From assembly GCA_963556145.1 (NCBI GenBank), contig OY744463.1, positions 5,952,001 through 6,016,000 of the forward strand: a stretch of DNA of 64,000 nt, written 5' to 3'. Positions 1 through 12,580 of the stretch are shown piece by piece. The position numbers and the translations under genes were made by a program. The notes below the pieces were generated by a model. That model did no database searches. It saw only the letters and a program-made list of their open reading frames with translations, and had not been told where the DNA came from. Positions within the stretch are counted from its first letter, which is position 1, and every line of letters begins with the position of its first letter. The stretch is from Hygrocybe punicea. Its lineage: Eukaryota > Basidiomycota > Agaricomycetes > Agaricales > Hygrophoraceae.

Positions 1-2095
1 ATCCTGAGAAACATCAGCAACAAAATATTATAGCTGTGAACAGATATAAATTGGAACATCCAGATAAATACCAGCAACAGCAGTTCAAAAATATTGCTTG
101 GAACATCCAGAGAGATATCAGCAAAAGAACCTAGCAGCTGTTCAAAGATTTTCATCTGATGATTCAGAGAAACATAAACTTTATAATCAAAAAGCAGTTG
201 AAAAATTTCGTGCTATCAATTCTAACAGATGCAAGCAGCAAAATCAAATTGCAGCCCAGTCATACAGAGACAAAGTAGAATTTCCTCCTTTACCTCCATC
301 TCAATCCTTATAACACACTATTATATCAAATTTTTGTAGAGAAAGCAGCCCTAACAAATTTACAGAAGCAGGTTGTGCAGTTTGTGGACGATTAACAGCC
401 ATTCAGGAATTAACAAGACTTTCTTCACTTGATTTGAATTTGAATTTGTTAACACAAGCTTCAGCTACCCAACAAGAACGATTTTCAGTTGATGATCCAG
501 TGCAATGCATTGATAAGCCCATTTTGATTTATAATTTAGATAACATATGTAAATCATGTCACAAGTCATTGAAGAAAGGAAAACAACCTCTTCACGCACT
601 GGCAAATGGTCTGTGGATTGGTGATGTGCCAGCAGCTTTACAAAATCTATCATATGCTGAACAGTTGATGATTGCAAGGGTCAGACACAATAGATGCATT
701 GTCAGAGTCTCTTCAGGCATGCACAAGATGAGAGCCAATGTAATTACATTTGCAAATCCAGTTCCCAAACTATATGATATTTTGCCACCTCCCGCTGATG
801 AATTAGATGAAGTTCTGGCCTTTATTTACACTGGTCCATGTAAACCCACCAAGTCTGACTTTGAAAGAACACCTCTGCTTGTTAGGAGAAACAAAGTAGC
901 AATTGCTTTGAATTGGCTAAAGTTAAACCACTGTGATTACTTTGACTTGGAAATATCACAAGAGAATTTGAATCAATATCCTGAAAATGATACCAGTGGT
1001 TGTTGATTATCATCAGTCATTCACCAACAAAAGTCCAGAATCAACTGCAGTACATGATATGGAAACTGAAGAAGGAACAGAAACTGGCAAATGTCCATTT
1101 GTTGTTCATGGCTTGACTGGTGAGGAATATTCAACCAAGAGTGTCAAAGCATTAAAGGCTATTGCTTTGAAACATTTGAAGAGCAACCGCATGGTGCTTG
1201 CTATTGGACATGACAAAGATCCACAGTCAATCTATGGCAACCCACAGTTATTTCCACAAATGATGCCTTGGCTGTTTCCATATGGACTGGGTGGTATTGG
1301 AAATAATATAAAGCAAGGATCTCTGTCTGATATTGCACATAAAAGACATTTGTTGATGTATTATGACAAGCGCTTTCAGAGAGACCCACACTTTCCATCG
1401 ATTGCATTTAATCATGAACAAATCAAACAGGCAACTACTGGAGGCTACTTGTTGGCTGAGAAAGCAAAATTTGATCAGATATCTCAGAGACTAATGGATC
1501 TTGATGTTGGTGTTCTTAATTACATCTCCAGAATAATGGAAGATGGTGAACATGTTAAACCTGACACTGATGAAGAAAAGCTTTGTTTCCAGCTGATCAA
1601 AGACATTGACCATGTTGGAAGTCATGTATAAGGATCATTGACAAATAAGAAATATATGAGAAATGAAATCTGGGCTCTGATGTTATTCTGTGGGGCCCCA
1701 TCTTGGTTTATCACCTTTTCACCTGCAGATATCATGCATCCACTATGTTTATATTTTGCTGACACCAAAGAGGAGTTTTCCCCAGCCTTGTGAGATTATG
1801 ATGAGAGATACAAACTGATTGCCCAAAATCCAGTGGCTGGTGCAAGATTCTTTCATTTTATCGTCAAGTTGTTTATCAAACATGTGCTCGGAGCTGGATC
1901 AAATCACTCTAGATTTTATGGAGATACAAATGCATATTATGGTGCTGTTGAACAGCAAGAACGATTAACTCTTCATATGCATATGATGTTATAGCTCAAA
2001 GCATGCTTGTCACCACAAGAGATCAGAGATAGAATCATGGATCCTAACTCAGACTTCCAAACAAAATTTGTTGAATATCTTGAAAGTGTTCATAG
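1..2095 (+). pseudogene. Decayed Helitron2-like (HLE2) replicase, copy 1
   Basis: Remains of a rolling-circle transposon replicase; its 5' end lies outside the window. In order: several ~19-residue repeats of the HPEKHQQQN type (1-270), a CxxC pair (CAVCGRL, about 376-396), a DUF6570-like block (RVRHNRCIVRVSSG, about 680-720), a Helitron_like_N block (MPWLFPYGLGG, about 1264) and the start of the Rep region. The frame shifts near 985-995. Stops interrupt the frame at 1629-1631, about 1792 and 1992-1994, the last just after the HMHM (HUH) motif. The match ends abruptly at about 2095, before the Y2 and helicase parts. The intact relative at 31022-45953 sets the domain order. Seen: motifs and stops. 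Known: Helitron families. Inferred: dead copy. Confidence 0.85.
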
Positions 2096-2438
2096 CTAGA
2101 TAATGAGAAATGATTAGATAAGATGTAGACAAGAGGATGATAAGATAATAATAAGATAGGATGTATCAGAGAGTGATTGTGATAGTCTGCTTACATAAAG
2201 AGAATGGGCTATTGTTCTGAGCAGTCCTTTGTTCTAAACAGTCCAAATGGAGATAGAGCCCATTGTTCACAGCCTCTTTGATGCCATCCATTGTTCTCAT
2301 GACTCAGTCCTATTGTTCTCACTTTCCCATTGTTCTCAGTCCCCCATTGTTCTCCAACAGTATAAATAGGGCCTCCAAATTCCAGTAGTCAGTAGGATTT
2401 CCCCCCTCACCACTCAGTAGTCACTCTGAGTTGGGTTC
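2096..2438. other. Promoter-like or LTR-like fragment between two elements
   Basis: No coding potential. It holds several spaced copies of CATTGTTCTC (about 2255-2355) followed by a TATA-like TATAAATAGG at 2361-2370 and a C-rich run at 2400-2410. A TATA box downstream of short tandem motifs is what an LTR U3 region or a transposon promoter looks like, but no TG...CA ends or duplicate copy were found in the window. Confidence 0.3.
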
Positions 2439-3452
2439 ACTTGTTTAGTGGGCCAGTGCTGCACATGGCATGAACGAGTTCTTTTTTTCTCCTCCTCACT
2501 TTCATTATAGCAACCTCTCACCATAGCAACATAAAAAGTAGAAACAATAAAACTGCATAGCGTGTTATTTGCTTCATCATTATGTACTATTCTCAGCCAA
2601 AAAAGAGAGCAACACGTCAATTGTCAAATACAACTGTCTTTAAACAGTATAATAACAATTGACTTACATTTGCTCTGCCTTACATCTCCATAACCTTGCT
2701 GCACAACCAATGATAACATGAAGATAGCTAGCTGTGCTTGAGTAGGCTAAAGTTGCATATGGCATGAACAAAGTCTTGTTTTTGTCATTAGATTTTTATT
2801 CATATGATTATTATGAACATCGACAAGTGATTTTGCTTGAAATATATACTTGGCATATAATATATAAAGCGATATCACATTGAATTATATGTTTCAAGTA
2901 AAAATAACATTATATCATCTGAGTTATACTGATTTCTGCTTATATGGCTGATATTTCTATATATAGTAACAGCGTTCACATGTGACTATGACCCCTGTGA
3001 TCACCTCAAAATTTAGCATATATAGTGTAAAATTGCCTTATATGGTTAGACTGGTCACATATGACTATCACTGTTATGATCAGCAAAAAATTTGCTATAT
3101 AATATCAAGAATTGCCTTATATGGTTAGATTGGTCACATGTCACTGTCACACCTGACCCCAAATGATAATATTAGTCAGCAGTTCAATTTTCAGCTGATT
3201 CTGATAAGAATTGAAACCAGTACGAATATTTTAAATATAATTGGAAGGTAATTTGTCTTTTTGCAACAACCTATATTTGGATGCTTATGTAAGCTTGTCC
3301 ACACATGGCCCCAACTGTATCTGATTTTCCAGTATCAGAAGTAGAATCATATCTCTTGCCCAAAAAATTTTTCTCTCTAGGTGATGCACAAACATTAATT
3401 AATTACGAACCCTCACTGAACCAGGTCTCATAAAGAACGAGTCTTTTAATAA
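2439..3452 (-). mobile_element. Non-autonomous HLE2 element (reverse orientation)
   Basis: The + strand begins with the complement of the HLE2 3' end (CTTGTTTAGTGGGCCAGTGC, then GAACGAGTTCTTTT) and ends in the 5' end region (GAACCCTCACTGAACCAGG, AAAGAACGAGTCTTTTAAT) at about 3399-3452. The terminal hairpin is cut short there. Internal sequence (CACATGTGAC motifs near 2985 and 3060, TTATGTAAGCTTGTCC near 3290) matches the 5' and 3' non-coding parts of the full element at 29709-46412 and the short insertion at 32621-33780. It encodes no protein and would depend on the replicase of a full-length copy. Confidence 0.75.
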
Positions 3453-4330
3453 TTGAAAGGTCAAGAATTTGAGTTGACTCTTGTATGTACAACTAACTGA
3501 GGCAAACTTTAGATTAAACTCTCTGACATCTGTTCCAAAGATTCTGATCAAAACTACTAGTCTTCCAAGAGAATTACAATGATTGGTTTTGGAACTGGAT
3601 TTCAATGAGGATACTACATCTAAACTGGGGTGTAATTGGCATTGTCTTTATGAAGCCTGGGTAGAGGCAGAACTTGCTCTTGTTTGCTTGGATGGCCCTC
3701 CATCACCTCTGGCTTTGAAATTTAAACCTCATTAATGTTTGATCAATTGGAGCTTGGCTTGCTCAAAGAAGCAAAATAGAGAGTTTGATTTGAGGAAATT
3801 GGAGAGCAGCTGGCAGGATGGTGGCAGAGATGTACCTATGATAGAATTTCTGCTAATATTGTGTTGAAGGAAGCATGGTATAAAGGAGGGCTTGGTGGAA
3901 TTGTTCTACTTGTGTTGGATTTGAAGGAATGGGGAAATCAAATTTCTGGAAAGGCAGAACATGAAAAATTTAAGTTCTGATCAGGCTGCTTCAAGTCAGT
4001 ATTTAAGTAGATTCAATCTGCTGACAAATGGTAGGTGATGCTTGGTGAACATGGTGATGGTGAATAAAAGACACTAACATCAGAAATTAGAAAACAGTCC
4101 AAATGGCAGATAGATTCAGAAATATCAAATGAGCAGGGTCCATCAAAAAAGAGATCTAGATGGGGCATGCAGATGTAATCACTATACAAATGACTGGCAA
4201 ATATAGCTAGTAGACAGTACTTTGAATGTAGTGAAAATTGTGCTATAAAATAGGAAAGTTGTAAATAAAGTGATTGTTGAAAACCATATGATATTCATAA
4301 TGAATAGTTAGGGGTGTTATGAATATATAT
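3453..4330 (+). pseudogene. Degenerate unknown transposon coding remnant
   Basis: The stretch at about 3860-4180 is similar, base by base, to 16240-16560, where one frame reads WCKGGLVKIVLLVLGLKEWG and continues ~40 codons. In both places the remnant precedes a 45-bp GGATATATCC tandem array, so both belong to the same element family. Frames are broken and the family is not recognised; a KDZ-type or other large transposase is possible but unsupported. 3453-3850 shows no other structure. Confidence 0.4.
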
Positions 4331-4745
4331 ATACCATCCTATTTGGCCTAAGATATATCCTGATAATGTTAGTCTGGACCATCTCAATAGGCCCAGGATA
4401 TATCCTGAGAACATCAGCCTAGACCATGTCAATTGGACCAGGATATATCCTGCGAGCATCAGCCTGGACCATCTCAGTTAGACCAGGATATATCCTGGGA
4501 GCATCAGCCTAGACCAACCTAGTTGAGCCAGGATATATCCTAAGAAAATCAGCTTAGACCATGCCAGTTGGGCCAGGATATGTCCTGACAAAATTAGCCT
4601 AGACCATGTCAGTTGGGCCAGGATATATTCTGGGAAAATCAGCCTAGACCATTCCGGTTGGGTCAGGATATATTCTGGGAAATCAGCCTAGATAGACCAT
4701 TTCAGTTGGCCCAAGATATATCTCAGCCTGATTCAGCTATTCCCA
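4331..4745. repeat. 45-bp tandem array A (GGATATATCC palindromes)
   Basis: About nine degenerate units of ~45 bp. Each has a palindromic core near CCAGGATATATCCTGG followed by CAGCCTAGACCAT and CAGTTGG. The array ends in GATATATCTCAGCCTGATTC and a short conserved tail. The same array, core and tail occur at 10860-11175 (inverted) and 17535-17790. The unit is a multiple of three, so open frames run through it, but no protein is likely. Confidence 0.9.
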
Positions 4746-4985
4746 AGTCAGTTGGGTAATCTCATTTTTAGATATCCCAAGTGAGTTAGTTATATCCTGC
4801 TAAATCTAGTGCAATGACACCCTTGGCCAGATCGCCAACCTTAAATTCACCTTTGGCGACATCAATCTATTCCTTCAAGTTCAAGTTGTCGATGAAGCTA
4901 GCTAACTATTGCACCATTACTTCTATACTGACACTCCTAGGTTAGGATCATTATTCCATAGCCACACTGACCTCGCCACTACACC
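4746..4985. other. Unassigned spacer
   Basis: Short tail of the array family (to about 4810), then sequence in which nothing was recognised. Confidence 0.3.
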
Positions 4986-6440
4986 ATTTAAGGTAATTTT
5001 ACATCATATATGCTAAATTTTGAGTTAACCATAGGAGTCATAGTCACATGTGACCACTATTACTATATATGGAAATATCAGCCATATAAGCAAAAATGGA
5101 CTAAACTTAGATACTGATATGTTTACTTGAAACATAAAATTCAATGTGATATTGCTATATAAATATATTATCTTATATGCTAATTGTATATTTCAAGTAA
5201 AATCACTTATTGATATTAGTAACAATTGTACAAATAAAAATCTTATCCAAAAAAGGACTTTATATATGTTATATGCAACATTGGCTCTCTTAAACAGCAC
5301 AGCTGTCTTCATATTATCATCTGTTGTACAGCATTCTGGGTCATAGAAAAGTGACATTGAATAAATGTAAGTCAATTGTTATCATACTGTTTAAGGGGCA
5401 GTTGTATTTGGCAATTGACCTATTGCTCCCTGAACATTTCTTTTATGGCTGAGAATATTGTAGCACAGAAGAGATAATAGAGAGGAGGTTGATAAAGACT
5501 CAAGATACTCTATGTAGTTTTATTTTAGTCTAATTTATATGTTACAGAGATGGGAGGTGGGCTTATAAAATAATATAAAATATACAATATATGCTATATG
5601 TCTTATACCAGATGTAACTTGCTTCATGCAAGTTAATGTTATTGCATACTTTATACTGGATGCAAGCCATAATATTTCTAATAAAAATATCATAAAATTG
5701 TTTTGAAACTAATCCATATTATTTTATCATGTCATTTGCAGAAAACATTAAGATATATACTGCATATTTTTTGTATATTTCTGAAAAAAGTTATGATAAA
5801 GATATGGTAAAAATTATGAGAAAAGAAAAAGATATTCAAAGACTGTGAAATTGTATTTCTTTTAAGATAGCACTCAAGATATTTTTATGATAACTTCCTT
5901 TATTGTTATTTTCAAAATACATTTTTTGAACAGATAAATCTTTTAAAGAACGAAGGACTATAATTGTGGGAAATTTTCTATATATAGTAGCACTGTGAAT
6001 TAGACAGTGAATGCGAACCCTTTTCTATTGTTGTGGTTACTGTAACCCCCTGTGTACAATGTCAATAAAAGAATTGCTGAACATATACAGTCCTTGTTGA
6101 TCTTCTCTTTGTCGTCTGACAGTGACTTAAGTAAATGCTTACTAATGCTACTATATATAGAAACTTTCCCATGATTATGGTCCTTCGTTCTATGAAAGAT
6201 TTATTTCTTCAAAAAATATCATGTATTTTGAAAACAGCAATAAAATGAACAGAAATTATTCAAAATGTTTTTAAACTGTTTTTTACAATGATGTGTTAAA
6301 GTAACATGGATTAATTTCAAGATAACTTCAAGATATTTTGAGAAGAAATACTATAGCTTGCATCCAGTGTCATCATAGGAGTAGGAAGGAGGAAAAAAGA
6401 ACTCGTTCATGCCATGCACAGCACTGGCCTACTAAACAAG
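4986..6440 (+). mobile_element. 3' part of an HLE2 element
   Basis: Collinear with the 3' non-coding part of the full HLE2 (45960-46412) and with 33060-33780: CACATGTGACCACTATTACTATATATGG, AGCTGTCTTCAT, GGCAGTTGTATTTGGCA, then AAAAAAGAACTCGTTCATGCC and ACTAAACAAG at 6431-6440. The left end is truncated. A MITE (5903-6240) sits inside. It abuts the reverse HLE2 copy at 6441 exactly within that copy's tyrosine (Y2) motif, so it inserted into another HLE2. Confidence 0.75.
5903..6240. mobile_element. TA-flanked MITE, family A, copy 1
   Basis: A 338-bp element with long imperfect terminal inverted repeats (left TTGTTATTTTCAAAATAC, right complement TTGCTGTTTTCAAAATAC) and a TA on both sides (5901-5902, 6241-6242). 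A second, closely similar copy lies at 55600-55930. No coding capacity. TA duplication and terminal repeats fit a Tc1/mariner-mobilised MITE. Confidence 0.85.
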
Positions 6441-9130
6441 TAACATAATCAGTCACATATGCCACTATAGCCTTGATAGTAGTACATGAGAGAAGACTGG
6501 TCACATCTGAGTTGCATTGGAGAAGATATGTTATGGTGTCAATGTAGTGATCCAAGCTTCATCTTTTTTAATGTTCAAAGCTCCTGATTCAGGATCAACT
6601 TGAGTCTGTTCAAAGATCTGTCTTGGAAATCTAGCTTTGCATTTTTCATGCTTGTTCATACATATTGGTTTATTTTTTTTGTGAGCCTTCTTGCCACTTG
6701 ACATATTTCTACCACAGTTATGTACATTAGACCGCATAATGAAATCATCAACTGTACTTGAAAATTTATTCCACCAGACATGAAGATGTGATTTATTGGA
6801 GCAATAGTCATTGTAAAAATGATCTAGCTTATTGCACATGGGTGGAGGTGCATCTGGTAGTGTCTGAGTAGGATCTTTATCATCATGATCATGACTGTTT
6901 TCTTTAATTTTGGCTTTGACCTCAGCCATGCATCTAGTGAAAAATTCTCCAATATGAACACTTTCAAGATACTCCACCAATCTTTGTTGAAAATCAGAGT
7001 TTGAATCCATTATTCTGTTTCTGATTTGTTGTGGTGATAAGACTCCTTTAAGTCACAAGAGCATATGCATATGCAATGTCAACCAACCTTGTTGTTCAAC
7101 TGTTCCATCATATGCTCCTGTATTGCCATAGATTCCTGGATGGTTTTCTCCAACGCCAAGTATATGCTTAATGAATAATTGTGTCATAAAATGAAAAAAT
7201 CTTGCACCAGCCACTGGATTATGGGCAATTAATCAATATCTCTCATTATAATCCCTCAGAGCAGGATTAAATGTTTCTTTGGTGTCTGCAAAATATAATA
7301 ATATTGGATGTTTGTTGTCAGCAAGAGCAAATGTTATAAACTAAGAAGAGTGCACCAACAAATAAAATTAAAGACCAAATTTCATTGCATGTATATTTTT
7401 TGCTGGTGACAGATCCTTTTACATCACCTCCAACATGATCAATATACACAAATTTTTCTCATCTGTTTCTGGTATTACTTTATTATCATTGTCCGTTCTT
7501 TTAGAAATGTCAGTGAGTGTATGGATGTTGATATCCAACAACCTGTTAGAAATCTTCTGGAATTTAGACTTTTCTGCCAATAAATATCCTGCTGTAGTGC
7601 ATTGTTTTATCTGTTCATGATTAAATGTAATCAATGGAAAGTATGGATCTTTTTGAAATCTTTTGTCATGATACATAAGCAAATTTCTTGTGTCTGATAG
7701 TGCTCCCTGCTGATAGGTGTTGCCAATTCCACCAAGTCCATATGAAAACAACAAGGGCATCATGTAAGGAAATAGATGTGGATTACCATAAATAAATTCA
7801 GGATGAGCTGCATGACCTATGGCTAGAACCTTTTCATTTTAAGTCAAATGCTTTAATGCAATGGCCTTGAGAGCTTTGGCACTTTTGTTGGAATATTCTT
7901 CACCTGTCAAATCATGAACAACAAATGGACATTTTCCTGATTCAACACCATCTTGTTGTTCAATGTCATTAACAGCTGTTGACTCTGGATTTTTCTTTGT
8001 AAATAATTGATGATAATCTATGACAACTGGAGGACTAATTTCTTTGTGATATCTCCAGATCATAATAATCATAATGATTCAACTTTAACCATTCCAATGC
8101 CACTTTAACCTTGTTCCTTCTTACAAGAAGAGGTGTTCTCTTGAAGTTTGATTTAGTGGACTTACGTGAACCTAGATAAATAAATGCCAAAACTTCATCC
8201 AAGTCTTCAATGGGTAGAGGCAGAATATCATACACTTTAGGAATAGGATTAGCAAAGGTGATTGAATTTGCTCACATTTTATGCATTCCTGACTCTTGAA
8301 ACCAGCAACTGTTCTGCAAATGATAAATCTGTCAATTGTACTGGAACATCTTCTAACTATTTTTCATTTGCTAATGACAACAATGGAACTTTGTTTTTTG
8401 CCAAAGATTTATGGCAACTTATATATATATTAAGTAGCTGTTTAATTAAGACAGGACCATCCAAGCTTTTAATAGGATCTTCAGCTGTCAACCGCTCTGT
8501 TTGTATCATATCTGGATTTATCAATATCCTGAAGTCTATGTTGACATTAGAGTGTGTTATTAAATCTTTAATTGGAGTCAATTGACCACAAATAGCATAT
8601 CCTGATTCTGATATCTGATCAGGTGACATATCTTGACATGCGTTAGCTATAATTGTATGATGTAGAGCAGCTGTGAGTGGTGGAGGTGGAAATATGTTTT
8701 TATTTTTATTTTTGTATTTCTGTTCTGACTTTGCATGATTTAATTTATGTTCTGCACCCTTTTTTTGTTGATATTTTGTCACAGAATGTGAGTTGTTTAC
8801 CCTGTATTCCCCACCTTTTGTTTGTTGATATGTTGTTACTGATTGCATATTTTTTACTTTGTATTCTATATTTTGGCTTTGATATTGTTTCACTGCTCTT
8901 GCATTAGATGCCTTTGATTCCTTATTTAAAACCTCAATATCTATAATATCAAATACAGAGAAATATTGAGCACAAGTCACATACATATGATTCTTGATTG
9001 AAGCTTGAATTTCTGCACTATGAGATCTAGCATATGTGACAATATTATGAGCCCCTGAAATAAACTTAAGTTGATCTGTTACTAATTATGGTAATGACAT
9101 ATCCCATGGAACAAAACAGGTTAATGTATT
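6441..9130 (-). pseudogene. Decayed HLE2 replicase, copy 2
   Basis: Reverse-strand remnant with the same order as the intact copy: SAP-like block ending in SVFDIID (about 8940-9090), four ~19-residue repeats (GGEYRVNNSHSVTKYQQ type, 8700-8930), CGQL zinc site, DUF6570-like block (8035-8290), Helitron_like_N block (LFSYGLGG, 7419-7763) and a late Rep block (6531-7010, with KCKARFPRQIFEQTQVD). It ends at AYVTDYV of the Y2 motif, where the element at 4986-6440 inserted. Multiple frameshifts and stops separate the pieces, so no product is expected. Confidence 0.85.
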
Positions 9131-9132
9131 TA

Positions 9133-10714
9133 CAGCCATTTGCATAATTCTTGGCAGTAAATGCACTTTTTTCAATCAATTGAGCAATTTGGACTTGGTG
9201 GAATTTCTAATGCTGAATCTTGTATCTCATGAAATACTGCATGGATTGAGAAGGGTATAGAGGGAAAGTTGTACTATTCTTGAAGGGCTATCTGCTCCTG
9301 TAATTATATTTGGACAATATTTAGTGGATGATGAGTTGTAGATGAAACAAGAGGTAAACCAGTACCTTTTAACATCCAAAATGATATTGTCACAATACAG
9401 CATCAAATGAGCTCCTATGAAGAAGATTGTAGGGAAAAAATCGTCTATTTTTTCAAGGGCTAAAAGTATATGTACCATGTTTTTCTTTATTTTTGTTTTG
9501 TGAGTCCATATTTATGATTCTTGTGGTATTTCACTTCCATACAGACAAACCTAATATAGATGCAATATGAACTCACAGAACCAAAATAAAGAAAAACACG
9601 GTACATGTACTTTTAGCCCTTGAAAAAATAGATAATTTTCTCCCTACAATGTTCTTCATAGGAGCTCATTTGATACTGTATTGTGACAATATCATTTTGG
9701 ATGTCAAAAAGAACTGGTTTACCTCTTGTTTCATCTACAACTCATCATCCACTAAATATTGTCCAAATATAATTACAGGAGCAGATAGCCCTTCAAGAAT
9801 AGTACAACTTTCCCTTTATACCCTTCTCAATCCACACAGTATTTGAACAAATACAAGATTCAGCATTGGAAATTCCACCAAGTCCAAATTGCTTACAGCA
9901 GTTTTCATAAACATGCGAAAAAGTTGAAAAAAGATTTGAGGTGTAAAAATTTTGGACTTAGTGAAATTTCCCTTGTACCTCATGGAATACTGCATGGATT
10001 GAAATGGTTATAAAGGGAAAGTTGTACTATTTCTTAAGGACTTTCTACTCCTGTAATTACATTTGGACAATATTTAGTGTATGGTCAGTTGTAGATAAAA
10101 TAACAGGGAAACCAGGATTTTTCGAGACCCAAAATGATATTATCAAATTATGGCATCAAATGAGCTCCTATGAAGAAGATTGTAGGGAGAAAATTGTTCA
10201 TTTTTTCAAGGGCTGAAGTACATATACCGTGTTTTTCTTGATTTTTGTGTTTTGAGCCAATATTTATAATTCTTGCAGTATTCTAATCCCAATGCAATCA
10301 AAAATAGTAATATGGCTCAAAACACAAAAATCAAGAAAAACACGGTATATGTACTTCAGTCCTTGAAAAATGAACAATTTTCTCCCTACAATCTTCTTCA
10401 TAGGAGCTCATTTGATGCTATAATTTGATAATATCATTTTGGGTCTCAAAAAATACTGGTTTACCTTCTATTTCATCCACAACTCACCATACACTAAACA
10501 TTGTCCCAATATAATTAAGGAGTAGATAGCCCTTTAGAAATAGTACAACTTTCCCTCTATAACCACCTCAATCCATGCAGTATTCCATGAGATACAAGAG
10601 AAATTTCACCAAGTTCAAAATTTTTACACCTCAAATCTTTTTTCAACTTTTCCACATGTTTATGAAAACCGCTGTAATTGATTGAAAGAAGTGCATTTAC
10701 TGCCAAAACAGCTG
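9133..10714. mobile_element. Four-armed fold-back element with TA duplication
   Basis: Ends share CAGC...GCTG and GGCAGTAAATGCACTT, with TA at 9131-9132 and 10715-10716. Inside, one ~300-bp arm occurs four times in alternating orientation: about 9190-9480, 9595-9880 (inverted), 9960-10235 and 10320-10640 (inverted). The arms are recognisable by GGGAAAGTTGTACTATT, CATCAAATGAGCTCCTATG and AGAAGATTGTAGGGA. It contains no transposase. The CAGCTGTTTT end resembles the TIR of the Tc1 element at 18026-23580, so that type of transposase may have moved it. Confidence 0.8.
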
Positions 10715-10749
10715 TAACATGTCACTTCTTATTTCTGATCACTTTATAT

Positions 10750-11190
10750 ATTCTCTGAATCTGAATTTCACATTGGTAGAATAGGACATTCAGCAAGATA
10801 TTACCAACTGAGATGGGATGCCTGAAAATGAGATCACCCAACTGACTTGGGGATAGCTGAATCAGGCTGAGATATATCTTGGGCCAACTGAAATGGTCTA
10901 TCTAGGCTGATTTCCCAGAATATATCCTGACCCAACTGGAATGGTCTAGGCTGATTTTCTCAGGATATATCCTGGGCCAACTGAGATGGTCCAGGCTCGT
11001 GCTGCCAGGATATATCCTGGCCCAACTGGGATGGTTCAGGCTGATGTTCCCAGGATATATCCTGGCCCAACTGACATGGTTCAGGCTGAATTTCTCAGGA
11101 TATATTCTGGCTCAACTGAGATGGTCTAGGCTTATTGAGTCAGGATATATCCTGGGCCAACCATTACGACTCAGACTGGTTGCACATTCA
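10750..11190. repeat. 45-bp tandem array B (inverted orientation)
   Basis: Tail sequence (ACCAACTGAGATGGGATG, ACCCAACTGACTTGGGGATA) followed by about seven ~45-bp units with CCAGGATATATCCTGG cores. It is the reverse complement of arrays A and C. No matching coding remnant was found beyond it. Confidence 0.9.
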
Positions 11191-12150
11191 AACATGTCTG
11201 TCAAGTTCAGACCAATACTATCCATCCTGATTGTACTCCTGCTATAGATCATCCCCCACAATTGACTAAAATAGAATATGTACGAGCAGATAGCTTCTTT
11301 TCAAAGCTAATCATATGAGCTTGGAGTTTCTTGAGAGGTTCTTTTTGTCAGCCAATGATGGTTAGCAGTGTTCATATGCACTTCAGGCTACCCCCAAGCC
11401 TGGGCAACTAGTTTCAACTCACTCCTAGTACTGAACCATCTACATGTTGGTACAAGTACTAGGCAGCCCTGGGACAAAACCATCATCCCTGGGACCATAC
11501 ATTGGGACATCCCATTGTTCCTGGTCCGGTATATGGGATGGCCCATGGGATGACATTTGGTGTTGTGGCCCCATGGGACATCCCTACCAGAGGTGTCTGG
11601 GGGAATTTGAGATGCCCCTTCCATAGGTATTTAATAGAAAACTCAGAATGATGATAGCATCTAGTTGTAAATTTCAAGGCCTTGTCATGGCCACTATAGG
11701 TACCATGGGTGCAATAGCATAGTATAAGATTGTAGATGCTTATTCTTTTGAGAGTCACAGAGCTGATTCTCCTTCAGTTGTTTCCACATATAAAGACAGA
11801 AGGAATAGGAGAGGAAAAGGGCTGGAGATTTTGGGTAATGAGATGGGAAAGAGGAGGGTGTGCTTCTAGTAAACCAATCCCTTGTGCATGTGGCAATCTG
11901 AAGCTTGTAGTGAGTGAGCAGAGCATGCATAATAAACAAAGAGAAGTGGGGCTACATATGCAGAGGAGGCTGAGCTGAAAATTGAACAAGTGTATTATGA
12001 AGAGGATTTGATCAGGATATCAGTGGTTATTACATTATTGGCTGTGCATACAATGGCTGACTGGGATGCAGATGCAGAGGAGAGATCTAATTTTCAATCT
12101 ATGTGAAGGTTAGAGTGCTTCTTGAGGAAAGTGGACTTGGGCTTAAAGTA
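11191..12150. other. Non-coding interval
   Basis: No supported gene. Isolated GGGACATCCC motifs occur at about 11509 and 11576 with a CATGGGATGGCCCATGGGATG palindrome-like stretch near 11535-11556. These look like outlying pieces of the minisatellite that follows. Confidence 0.4.
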
Positions 12151-12420
12151 AGGGGACATCTCACAGACGCTTGGTTGGGACATCCCTCTCAGCTTCTGGG
12201 ATATCCCTGTGAGCTTGTAGGATGTCCCACAGCCTTCTCTTGGACATTGCTGTCAGCTTGTGGGACGTCCCACAGTCGGGATGGGATGTTCCCACAGCCT
12301 TGTCTGGGACATCCCTCTCAGCCCCCAGCCAGCCTGTGGGACATCCCACAGCTTATCTGGGACATCCCTGTCAGCTTGTGGGACATCCCACAGCCTTTTC
12401 TGGGATGTCTCACCCTGCTC
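12151..12420. repeat. GGGACATCCC minisatellite
   Basis: Variable units of roughly 43-50 bp built from TGGGACATCCCTGTCAGCTTG and GTGGGACATCCCACAGCC. The core GGGACATCCC and GTGGGACATCCCAC is near-palindromic, so each unit can form a hairpin. Open frames across it are by-products of the repeat. Confidence 0.85.
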
Positions 12421-12580
12421 AGCATCTGCTAAGTAATCATACCAATAAATCATTATATCATATGTTATAACATAATTTTAAATAATTTACATTTAGCAAC
12501 TTACTTAAAATAGACATTGCAAATCACATAATTATTTTGCTTAATAATATACATATCTACATTATATTATCAGGGGATGA
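12421..12580. other. AT-rich spacer
   Basis: AT-rich, no ORF or repeat recognised. Confidence 0.4.

Noticed and set aside
4331..4745. CRISPR-like array
   Set aside because: Units are contiguous degenerate tandem copies without unique spacers, in a eukaryotic genome.
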